Positions 28,101 to 36,749 of a DNA stretch of 64,000 bases are shown here, piece by piece. Position 1 is the first letter of the stretch. Each line of letters opens with the position of its first letter. The translations under genes were made by a program, and so were the position numbers. This DNA is from Mycteria americana (taxonomy: Eukaryota; Chordata; Aves; Ciconiiformes; Ciconiidae): NCBI RefSeq assembly GCF_035582795.1, contig NC_134366.1, positions 108,693,756 through 108,757,755 on the forward strand. Reading direction: 5' to 3'. The notes beneath the pieces were generated by a model, which was given only the letters and a program-made list of their open reading frames with translations, searched no databases and was not told the DNA's origin.

Positions 28101-31100
28101 TCTTTCTCTATATATTTGACTGCACCTTCTTGCTCCCCATTTGGAACAGTAACGTCTTCAAAGACTGGCCCTTAACGCTATTCCTAAATATGTCATTTGG
28201 GAGCACGGATCTGATGCTCCAATTTGTGAATCACTTCCAGCCATAAAAACTGACTTCCTCCAGTGCTAAATTCCTCTGTACTCTAACAAAACTGGCTGAT
28301 TACTTGGAAACATACAGAAGAAATTAAATCACATATACATCCTGGAGGGAAGGATGATACTATGATAAAAAGATAAAATGATACTATATTCAGAAAGCAT
28401 TGTATGCTGGGTGGGGTTTCTTTGTCTTCTTTTACAGCTTTGAACCAAGAATTCAATAAAGGGGCAACATCTCCATCCCATACAATAGGCATTTATGGGA
28501 GATATCATAATTGTTGGTATCCTATTTCCCTTCCAACCTTAATTATCCTATGACCCTACTAAAAGTTAGAAGTATTGCTTATGGGAATGAAAAGAATTGG
28601 GGGCTATAACTAGACACGAGTTTGAATGGGAGTAGTTTCCTGGAATGTTCTTGTGTTTATCAGGCTACTCAAAATAGCTTTCCCTTCAGCTCAGGAGATC
28701 CCTCTTCAGGGAGGAGATTCTCTGATGTCTTCCAGCATTCAGTTTTGCCTGAACTTTTCTTACACACCTGCTTATTGCTGGGGTGAGCTTCAGGACAACA
28801 GTAAGATGTCTGAATTAATTGAATCTGATGGACAAAGTCCCCGCTCATTTTATTATGTGGGTTTCCTCTACAGCAAACCAGCAACTTAATAACCTTGCAT
28901 TACCTGTGCCATATGACGTAACACGCTATTTTCCCCCATACCCAATTTGAGGCATATTGCCTGAGAATATGAAGCCACCAGTGTAATAATGTTTCAATGA
29001 CATTAGTCATGTCACTATTTGATTGCAAATCCTATTCTTGCTATAATAGACAGTGTTGATTACTTCCTCACTTAAGGCCTTTTATAAACTGTTAGGCAAT
29101 TGACTGCCCTGATTAAAAAGGAACACCTGGTAAACTAGAAACTGCACAGCTCTGAGAGGCAGCAGAGCCTTCGGTGATACAAGCATTTAAAAAAACAAGC
29201 AACACTCATCAGCGGTCTTGAGCACTGACACAACCAAGTTCTCACTTTCACTGGAGGCAAGGGTGGGGGCAGAAGTCCTCTGCTTGCAGCCCCTCTCTCC
29301 TCCAAACAACCAGACCAACAAGCCTGTCAACAGGTAGTGACTACCCCAGAGTGGTCATCTTGCATAAGGGTTGGAACTGACTGCTCATCATATCTAGAGA
29401 AGCCAGAGTTGGCTTTGCATGGGAGACAATCAAAAGTATTATTTTTATTACTATTTTGCCATGGAGGACAACTAAATATTGTAATCATGCCCCACACCCA
29501 CACAGTCAACCCTGGCAGACAGTTAGTGAGTAAGCTGCTAACCCTTTTAAAAAGGCTAAGGATACCCTCTCATTAGTAAGGCCTTGTATTCTTAAATCTA
29601 ATCACCACACAATTCCTAGGGTACATACACTTCAAAATACAAAGCCCCAAGCAACCTGAATGTGTTAGAACTGGCCACGCTATGCAGGAGGAGAAAGTGA
29701 AGCAATCTTCTCCATTTCTTCTCTTCCTCCCTCCCCAACATCAGATCTGCTTAGAGTTTCTAATTACAGTTATTAATGAAGAAAATAATGTGCAATTGTA
29801 TTCACTAATGAGTAACACCAGAAATCAGAACTCCCCTACTACCAAATCTGAGCTTCAGCCATTAGGTTGTGATTCCACCTTATAACAAGGTTTGCATGAC
29901 AGCAGCACGATACTATACTCTTCAGCAAGTAACAACTCTTCTAAGCCCTCTGTAAGTCATTTGCCTGTTTAGTTTGAGTAATTCTTGCTGGTCACTTATT
30001 CATATTTTGGATGCTGCATATTCTTGTGCTCTGTGGATGTGGTGCTTCTAAGGGCAGCAAACAGAGAGAACCCTGTTGGTTCCCAGCGCCAAGTTCATTT
30101 TACATAGCACTGTTAGCTGTCTGGTGCCAACCCAAGTCTTTGCAAAGTGAAGAATTTTGCAAAGAAGAACTGAAGAAAGGTAGAAGAACTATCCTACTTC
30201 TCCTGGGATATGCTCCGCCATTTTATACCTCTACCATTTATGTTCTGCCATTGCTTGGGGTAGCCATACCTGAACTAGCTTTCATCTCATTAGCTCCAAT
30301 ATCCTCCCACCTTGCTTTTCTGCCAAGGACATCCAAGCTAGCTGGGGCAATGCTCAAAGTATGTTTATTTATGCACCTCCCTGAGGCATGGAAATAGAGA
30401 CATGCACATTTCTTCTGATCACTGATGTGTAAACTCACCTACCCGGTAGCCCAGACCAGGCAGGGAGACACAGGAAGCTTTCTTTACCTGTATTTACTAT
30501 CAATTACATCATCTCATTCTCACCCCCCTCCTCAACAGGCTAAACCCCAGTTCTCAGAACTCAAAATCTTGAAAAATATGGTCTTTATTTCATAGAATCA
30601 TAGAATGGTTTGGGTTGGAAGGGGCCTTTAAAGGCCATCTAGCCCAACCCCCCTGCAAAGAGCAGGGACATCTTCAACTAGGTCAGGTTGCTCAGAGCCC
30701 CGTCCAACCTGACCTTGCATGTTTCCAGGGATGGGGCATCTACCACCTCCCTGGGCAACCTGTGCCAGTGTTTCACCACCCTCATCGTAAAAAATTTCTT
30801 CCTTATTATCTAGTCTGAATATAATATATTTAAAGGATCAAATAGGCATATTGACCCCACACCACCCCCTGCAAGGTAAAATTCCACCTAAACCCCAAAA
30901 TCTTTAAACTTCTTGATTTCAACGTTCCTTCTGCAGCTCCTGTTGCTTACGCACTGGCCCAGCGCTTGGCAGACAAAGAAAAAAAAGAGATATATACAGT
31001 ATATGCGAGGGACGTACATGCCTGCAGCCAGGGACTGCAGTTCCAAAGGGAAGCCCTTTGCATCTCTCCAGAAAGCCAGTGCCACACCTACAACATTGTG

Positions 31101-34100
31101 TCACGGACATCCCATCCTGTGACCTGCCATGGGGGCACTTCAGGGGAATAAACTCTTCACGGTCATAAGTCCTCATACAGTGGAGCTGTAGAAGCTATAG
31201 AAGAACTATCAAAGTCTGAACGTCAGGGAACACTTTATCATTGTTAGGGTGACAGACCAGTGGCACAGGTTGCCCAGAGAGGCTGTGGAGTCTCCACCCT
31301 TGGAGATATTCAAAAGCCATCTGGACATGGTCCTGGGCAACCAGCTCTAGGTGGCCCTGCTTGAGCAGGGCAGGTTGGACCAGATGACTTCCAGAGGTCC
31401 TTTCCCACCTCAACCATTCTGTGATTCCAAGTTGAGAAGCCTGTTTTAGTAATGGGCCTTCATAAGGGCAAATTCAAGAACAGGTTATACCCTACCATAG
31501 TTCACCCCAAACCACTTTTTGAGGATCACTTATTAAGTGCCCAACATGTGCCAATGGCCCACAGAATTTACAAGTGTGACAAACAAACACATAGGGCATA
31601 ATTAAGCATGTATCGATAACTTCTTAACACCTGCCTATCACAAACTATCATTAGAGCTGTCTCATGGAAAAGAGCCCGCCTGCCCCCCGTATTTGTGTTT
31701 ACAACAGGGCATGGAGACTTCAGCAACATGTGCAACCCCATTTCAGCTTTGTGACGCACAGGTGTGTATCCAGGGACAGCCCTCGCAATCTAAATCGGCT
31801 CCCAAACCCCGCCGCTGCAATGGTGGCACGGCAAAGCTTCAGAAGGACAGCTAACTTCGCATTTCACGCAGCTCTGCAGCGATCACGCTTAAAGCTGAGA
31901 CCAGGCAAAGCCCACTGTTCAAAAGTTCTGTGCAAAGCCGAGATTCGCTCTGGTAACTCAGTTCAGTCGACATTAAATGGCATTAAATAAGGTTTGTGGT
32001 GGCCTTAAGCAGGCCCATATTGTCTTCCTCCACAACACCCCAGGGTACTACCGTTTCCTCGTACCTGCCTGCACAGAGCGGTTGGCCACCCGCCTGGCCT
32101 CACCTCGCCCCCCTCTGCAGGGCCACCCAGCCCAGCTCTAGCAGAGCTGCTGTTCAGACCTTCAAAGACTCGGCAGAACTTGCTTACATCCGCCTGTAAA
32201 AACATAACATAGATATGCTCCAGCTAATCTTTTGGAGAACAGCGCGGCCTCTACCAAAATAGCGATCTGAAATAGCCTTCTGGTCTGTTGAGATATGTAA
32301 TAAACAACAAAGCAGTTACAATCAAGAGACTCATTTTCTCATACTTTCTGTCCTTGCGCATAGAGCAGCAACTAAGGCAAATTCAAATCTAGACAAGATA
32401 GATACTATCGAGTGCACTGAGAAGAAACTAAGGGTTTGAATGTTTTCACTGAATTCCAGTAATAAAAGCTTTCTTCCTACTTAATTTTTTTTTTTTTTTC
32501 CCAGAAAGATTTCTTGGGAGGATTCAGACAGGAGAGCTGATGTTTTCTGACGTGCAGCTCTATGGCATGGGAAACCTTGGTAGGTATCTTGGTTACTACA
32601 GACCATCACATTCCATCTTATTCTTTGTGAGCCCTTCCCTTGTTTTGGTATTTATCTGCCTTGAACACGAGGAGCTAAGGCTACTAATCTAACAGCCAAC
32701 AGGAGTAACCACTGTTGCATGGGATGGCTGCTGCATTCTCCTCCTCTCCCACACCGAAACCCTGACAGTTCAACAGACAGGTAAACATTGGGCCCAGAAT
32801 ACTCTTTGCCAAAGCCTGACGCCTTCCTGGCAGATTCTTCTCTATTTGCCATTTATTGAACTTGAACCAAGTAATCAGTGTCTTCTACACACAAAACTGG
32901 AGAAGTGCGGGGGTTTTCATTGAATTAACTTGATTTTTGAAAGGCCCTTTTCCTACCACACCTCCAGTTCAGTTCTGGTGTAAAGAGAAACAGCCAGTAA
33001 CTTGGATTAACAACAAGTTCTGCAAATACCCTGCTGTTACCGAACACGAATGCTCAGTTCCTAGCAGTTTAGATTAATTAATTTCCTCTCTTCTCACCGG
33101 TCCTGTAAAACCAGCCAGCACGAAACGCATTGTAATTTTGGCAGCTTGTGAGTATCGCATTTCTCAGAAAGCGAACAGGTCACTTCTCTAGTATACTTGT
33201 ACTTTTGTTACAACCTGCTATGGCTGTCTCCTACCGAGATGCTAGAGTACAAGTTAGCACTTCAGATCAGCTGAAGATGTAGCTCGCTCCGCAGAAAGCA
33301 CGACAGTCCTTTTTACTGTGCTCCAAAGGTGCATCTTAAGAGTTAAAACTGGCACACGCTTCTAAGGAAGATTAAAAACAGCATGGAAAACTGCACCGAG
33401 TTTGGTTCCCGTCTCTTTTCTTTTCGTCAAAGCCCTTTCTCGGCCCTTATTTTTGTACTGACTCAACAAGCAGCACAGTGGGAACTCCCAGCCCTTTCTC
33501 TGGAGTCCCACCCACATTTGCAGAAGGGGAAAAAAAAAGAAAAGAAAAGAAAAATAAAACCAAACACTGTAAAAAGATAGCCAATATTTACTGAGCCCGT
33601 CTTTGTCTCTGTCTGATAGCGTCTGCACCCACTAGCCAGAATAAACAGGGCTATTCCCCTGCCGTCACCTCCGCCTGGTTTTTAGGGAGCGAGCGGGGCG
33701 AGCTCCCTTCCCCCACCAGGCAGGGCCGGGGGGGAAGTGGAAGAAGTGAGACTTTTAGCAGCCTTTTTCTGCCACCACCTCGGCCTCTTCGGAGACTCCC
33801 GCCACGCAGGAGAAATCCCCGTGCTCCAGGGCGGAAGAGCGGAGCTGGCAGCCAGCTGCTTCCCCGAGCATCTCCCGCAGCTGCTCGCACGGATATCCCC
33901 TCTGGGGCGAGGGCTGGCCGCAGGACCCCGGCCTCCGACCCTCCACGCACAGCTGCAAGGGGGTCACAGCCCGCCGGCGCGGCACCCTCGGCAACGGGGC
34001 AACGAAGAGCCGCCAGCTCAGCCTCGCCTCGTTTCCTGCAGGAGACACCTACCCCAGGCTCCTTGCTTCGGGCTCCGCGGGGCGGGGAGCCCTGCACCGC

Positions 34101-36530
34101 CCGCTAAGCCAAGCGCTGTCTGAAAAGACAAGACCAGGGGGAGGGCAGAGGGGGTCCCCGTGTTCGGCTTAAGTATTTGCAGGTGTTAGGGCCATGGGAG
34201 GCGTTTTTCTAAAGCCGATGAGGGAGTTTCAGTATGAATTTGTTTTAGCAGCCTGCAGCTGCCAAGGAAGAAAGCTGAGTCAGAGGTACTGATGTCTTCC
34301 AACACTCAGCTCTGTTCAGTGAAGCAAAACCAATGCTAAGTCTCTGGCTCTGATACTTGCAATGAACATTGCTTCAAATATAATCCAGCAGCTAGTAACA
34401 ACACATTATTAGGGAGCTTTTATCAAAGAACTGAGATTTTCCACAGCAGGATTTCTTTCCCTGGGTATACTTAGGCCTCAAGATAGATTTACCGAAGATA
34501 AAAACTTAAAGAAACTGAAGATGTTTATTCTAAAATAGTGGCCCCACTTTACATGAATTAGAGCACCCTAAATTTATACCTTCAGGTAATCTCCACCTCA
34601 ATCTTTCTGATCCAGGAGAGGAGCAAGCACTCTGTTTGGAGGTCAGACGGATCCCAGCCTGTTAGATTTCATACATCCTAGTATAGAGAAACCTGCCCGC
34701 GTTGTGTCCTCAAGAGTACTAGAGCAGGAACAGGAGGTATTTTACACAAAACACAGAGGAAGCGGTACTCTTGAAAAAATAGCTGCTCTCATTCAAAGGC
34801 AAACCACACTGAATGATCTCAGACAGCAATTTAAAGACTTCAATGCACTGGAGAGGGCAGATGGGATTTAGTCAATAAACCAATTGTCAGGACAGGATCT
34901 CAGTTTTATGATTCATCGGAAAATACCGCATGCAGCTCAAAGACAGTAACCTGGACCCCATTTACCATTGATTTGAAAAGCATGACACAAGTGACAAAAT
35001 ATTTTTAACATGTACTTAGATCTCAAGCTCTATTTGTGTAACTACTTAGGGATGCGAGCAATACCCAAGCCTTGTCAAAAGCAGTTTCTGGTCTGTCGTT
35101 GCTCCTAAGCTTGGAAAAACCAACGAATGTGCAGAACGAAATGGGCAGGAAATAACAAAGACAGTAATTGCCTTATGACTGTATTAGCAATTTGCATATA
35201 TTAAAACAAGAGGAGATTTTCATCATTTTGGGACTGGGAGGTGCACACTGGAACATCTCTACTGCTTTTGTCCAATTAACTTTGCTAATGTAATGTACAG
35301 CCGCTAGACTTTTCTGGTATTTGTATTTTTTCTGCAATTAGCAAGAAAATGCTGAACTTGATACTTCTGAGCGACTACAGGTATTTAAATTGTTGTGAGG
35401 TTATTTACTAAATCCCAATCCACTTGAAAACCCATGCAGCTTCCAGGACACGGGGCCAAAACCACCCACTGACAGCTCTATGGTGCTCTGCCTGGACTGG
35501 GTGTCATACCAGTAAGCCCTTTACAGTCACATTTGCAGACAGCTCTGACCTCATCTAGGATGCTGACCTTTAAAAAAAGAACAAGGAAAAAAACTCAGCA
35601 CACCCATGCTGAGGCCCAAAGTGTTACCCGCACAAAGATCTTCCTCAAGTTTCTCTGGAAGAGGCCTATGGTTTTGAGTGAATCAAGTACTAGGTTTTGC
35701 TGAGCGTGTCCCATTCGTGCTGTTCACGCACAGGACAGACAGACAATACGCTGCCAGGCTCACAGAAATAACATCCTCACCACAAGAACAAAAATAAACC
35801 ATCCGGTTTCACAGCCGTTTCAGAAGATTGGCACAGATTTTCGCTCTAACAGGACAAAGATGGAGAAAGCCCCGGGCACGAGCTCTCTCTTCTTAAGGTC
35901 TCCGGCTCCTTGGCAGCTTCGGCGGAGTCTCCCGCCGCCGAGACCGTCAGAGCAGGGCAGGCAGGCAGCCGGCGGCGGTGGGGAAAGGACCAACAATGCA
36001 GCCAGCAGCAGAGAGAGGCTTCACAAACATCTGCACAGCTGGCGAGAGACTTAGGAGCTGAGCAAGGCTATCCTTGGTTAAACGGTAAACAAATCTTAAA
36101 TCTAAACCCTCCCGACAGGAAGGCTGATACAAAGCTTCCCCCCCTCAAAGCATCCTGCTGCCTATCTGCGACGCAGGTAAGTTCTGTCAGACAGCTAGAC
36201 ACAAGACAGTTTTAAAGCTACAGGGCTTATAATTATTTCACCCAGCAAAGCAAAGCTCTTATCAATTACAAAATGTAAACCGTATATGATACAACTACCT
36301 CTACATTGTTCAGGTTGAGGAGGGGGGGTCGGTTTTTTTGCCTTTTTTAATCTAACCCTGTGTCAGAGAGAAGGCTCCTCCCAGGCTGTACCATGCACAA
36401 ATGAAAGCAGTTTTCTCTGAGGAAAGCCACTAACGCTTTAGCAATGCTTTCTGAGCACAAAACCGGGCACGGACATTGTAAGAATACGCAGCCAACTGCA
36501 CGAAGGCATTCGCTCACCTGATTTTCCCAT
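9966..36530 (-). CDS. GLIPR2: GLIPR2/GAPR-1-family CAP-domain protein, 5 exons, 154 aa
   Basis: Spliced coding sequence: 36518-36530, 23233-23341, 19684-19787, 11203-11280 and 9966-10126. All junctions are GT-AG and the total is 465 nt (154 codons plus stop), the length of human GLIPR2. The protein is a Golgi-associated plant pathogenesis-related 1 type, a membrane-peripheral CAP-domain protein of Golgi and lipid rafts. The start MGKSAS fits an N-myristoylation signal (Gly2, Ser6). The four CAP cavity residues are present: His54 (LKHS), Glu65 (CGEN), Glu86 (YSEIKN) and His103 (GHFTAM). No signal peptide or membrane segment is seen, as in GAPR-1. Human GLIPR2 lies on chromosome 9p, while the neighbour PARD6G lies on 18q in human, so this copy may be a second, GLIPR2-like paralogue. 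Family assignment is firm; orthology is not. Confidence 0.9.
10127..11202 (-). other. GLIPR2-type intron 4
   Basis: Phase 1 intron with donor GTAAGT and acceptor TTCTTCAG. It contains no recognised repeat family or conserved frame. Confidence 0.85.
11203..11280 (-). CDS. GLIPR2: GLIPR2-type exon 4
   Basis: A 78-nt exon between CTTTCAG and GTAAGT. It encodes [16 protein letters not shown] and ends in SSGT. It carries Glu86 of the CAP cavity. Exon size and phase join cleanly to both neighbours. Confidence 0.92.
15236..15940 (-). mobile_element. Probable LTR-like repeat, minus strand
   Basis: On the minus strand a GC-rich block with two long overlapping chance frames passes into an AT-richer end. 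That end carries AATAAAATAAAA (about 15251-15262), resembling an LTR poly(A) region. The motif GTGCCAGCAACTGG and variants recur near 15578, 15629, 15811 and 15858, suggesting degenerate internal repeats. A near-perfect hairpin lies at 15317-15348. Termini and target duplication were not resolved and the family is not recognised. Confidence 0.35.
15317..15348. repeat. Perfect 14-bp inverted repeat (hairpin)
   Basis: Arms CCTCATATGGTCAG and CTGACCATATGAGG are exact reverse complements separated by the 4-nt loop AGGA. It lies about 55 bases upstream, in minus-strand sense, of the AATAAA-like run in the putative LTR. Confidence 0.9.
18396..18983 (+). mobile_element. Solo LTR of an endogenous retrovirus (copy 2, plus)
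   Basis: A 588-bp element beginning TGTGCTCGTTTTGGC and ending CCACGACA. It is flanked on both sides by GGCTC (18391-18395 and 18984-18988), an exact 5-bp target-site duplication. TG...CA ends plus a 5-bp duplication fit an ERVL (class III)-type LTR. It is highly similar to copy 1 at 6213-6806 in reverse orientation. No retroviral genes are adjacent. It lies inside GLIPR2-type intron 3, antisense to that gene. Confidence 0.92.
19684..19787 (-). CDS. GLIPR2: GLIPR2-type exon 3
   Basis: A 104-nt exon after CCTTTGCTAG and before GTAAGC. It encodes [14 protein letters not shown] and then [16 protein letters not shown], with His54 and Glu65 of the CAP cavity. The reading frame is open further upstream on the minus strand, but the acceptor and phase fix the true start at 19787. 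Confidence 0.92.
20575..20745 (+). mobile_element. Ancient CR1/L3-like LINE remnant (3' part of ORF2)
   Basis: The text GGAAATAGGAGACAACACAC ... CACTTTTTCCACACTGTG ... GCCACAGGACAATGCAGAC ... GGGTTTGAAAAAGAGCTAGA follows, base by base with substitutions, the conserved C-terminal coding segment of old CR1/L3-type LINEs. The frame is broken. Recognition is by eye. Confidence 0.55.
21738..22130 (+). mobile_element. Ancient CR1/L3-like LINE remnant (RT-downstream region)
   Basis: It contains the order typical of CR1/L3 ORF2 after the reverse transcriptase: GAGGACTGTGAGGAATTCCA, then GATAAATGT...GCAACGCAT, AATAATCTGAACTATTCATACAA, AAGTCAATGAAA, and finally a degraded ATACTGTATCCAG block. Frames are broken throughout. 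The segment that should lie downstream appears upstream at 20.58 kb, so the two are separate fragments or were rearranged. Confidence 0.5.
23233..23341 (-). CDS. GLIPR2: GLIPR2-type exon 2
   Basis: A 109-nt exon between GTGATTTCAG and GTGAGT. It encodes [20 protein letters not shown] and then [15 protein letters not shown]. The AHNxYRxxHGVPPL signature is the N-terminal helix of CAP domains in GAPR-1. It joins exon 1 through a split alanine codon and exon 3 through a split glutamine codon. Confidence 0.93.
30591..30820 (-). mobile_element. CR1 LINE 3' fragment, minus
   Basis: It begins on the plus strand with CATAGAATCATAGAATGG, the reverse complement of the CR1 3' end. GGTTGGAAGGGGCCTTTAAA and the 3' part of ORF2 follow in antisense. 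It is 5'-truncated, as most CR1 copies are. Confidence 0.9.
31220..31428 (+). mobile_element. CR1 LINE 3' fragment, plus
   Basis: It reads GACCAGTGGCACAGGTTGCC ... GGACATGGTCCTGGGCAACC ... GGTTGGACCAGATGACTTCC and ends CATTCTGTGATTCC, the standard CR1 3' region. It is 5'-truncated and faces away from the minus-strand CR1 at 30591-30820, about 0.4 kb to the left. Confidence 0.9.
33650..34130. promoter_or_regulatory. CpG-rich island within GLIPR2-type intron 1
   Basis: About 480 bases of strongly GC- and CG-rich sequence, with long open frames on both strands caused by composition. No exon of the GLIPR2-type gene maps here. It may be an alternative promoter, an enhancer or the start of a non-coding transcript. 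Confidence 0.5.
35860..36060. promoter_or_regulatory. GC-rich patch near the GLIPR2-type first exon
   Basis: A shorter GC-rich stretch (GCGGAGTCTCCCGCCGCCGA...) about 0.5 kb downstream of the first coding exon, inside intron 1. It may be the edge of a promoter-associated island. No exon was recognised. Confidence 0.35.
36518..36530 (-). CDS. GLIPR2: GLIPR2-type exon 1 (13-nt coding part)
   Basis: ATGGGAAAATCAG|GTGAGC encodes MGKS plus the first base of an alanine codon. The start was chosen because it matches the MGKSASKQF opening of GAPR-1 and leaves Gly2 available for myristoylation. The same frame is open upstream to another ATG at 36678-36680, so a 50-residue N-terminal extension is formally possible. 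Confidence 0.88.
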
Positions 36531-36745
36531 GATCAAGTGGTGTTTGGTTTTTTTTAATTTCACCTGCTGCCTCCTCTCTTCACTGAGTTTCGCTGCTAAG
36601 TGCCGGGGACGAAGCGTTTGCAATTTCAGCGCAACTTCTTCAGTCGCCTGCGACCGCTGCCCGAGAAAACTCAGCAGCATGAACCCGTTACCGCCCCTTC
36701 TTCAGCACTGGAGTAAGCCTGCCCATGCCTTATAAGGCATAGGGA
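36531..36745 (-). promoter_or_regulatory. GLIPR2-type 5' UTR and proximal promoter
   Basis: Upstream of the MGKS start the minus strand carries a moderately CpG-containing leader and a GGGGCGG Sp1-type box near 36690. A TTATAA element sits inside a 16-bp palindrome at 36725-36740. Transcription start is inferred to lie around 36.70 kb. Confidence 0.5.
36728..36737. promoter_or_regulatory. Perfect CArG box (SRF site) or TATA-like element
   Basis: CCTTATAAGG matches CC(A/T)6GG exactly. It is the core of the 16-bp palindrome ATGCCTTATAAGGCAT. It lies about 200 bases upstream of the MGKS codon and about 50 bases upstream of the upstream in-frame ATG. Function is inferred from the motif only. Confidence 0.55.
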
Positions 36746-36749
36746 CACC

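Larger units (their letters stand above)
23342..36517 (-). other. GLIPR2-type intron 1
   Basis: A 13.2-kb phase 1 intron with donor GTGAGC and acceptor GTGATTTCAG. It contains an inverted pair of CR1 3' fragments (30.6 and 31.2 kb) and two GC-rich islands (33.65-34.13 and 35.86-36.06 kb). From 23.4 to 30.5 kb the sequence is AT-rich with only short frames on both strands and no repeat I can name. Confidence 0.8.

Noticed and set aside
33651-34123. 148-codon minus and 128-codon plus frames
   Set aside because: GC-rich composition keeps both strands open at once; no family motif or paired splice sites.
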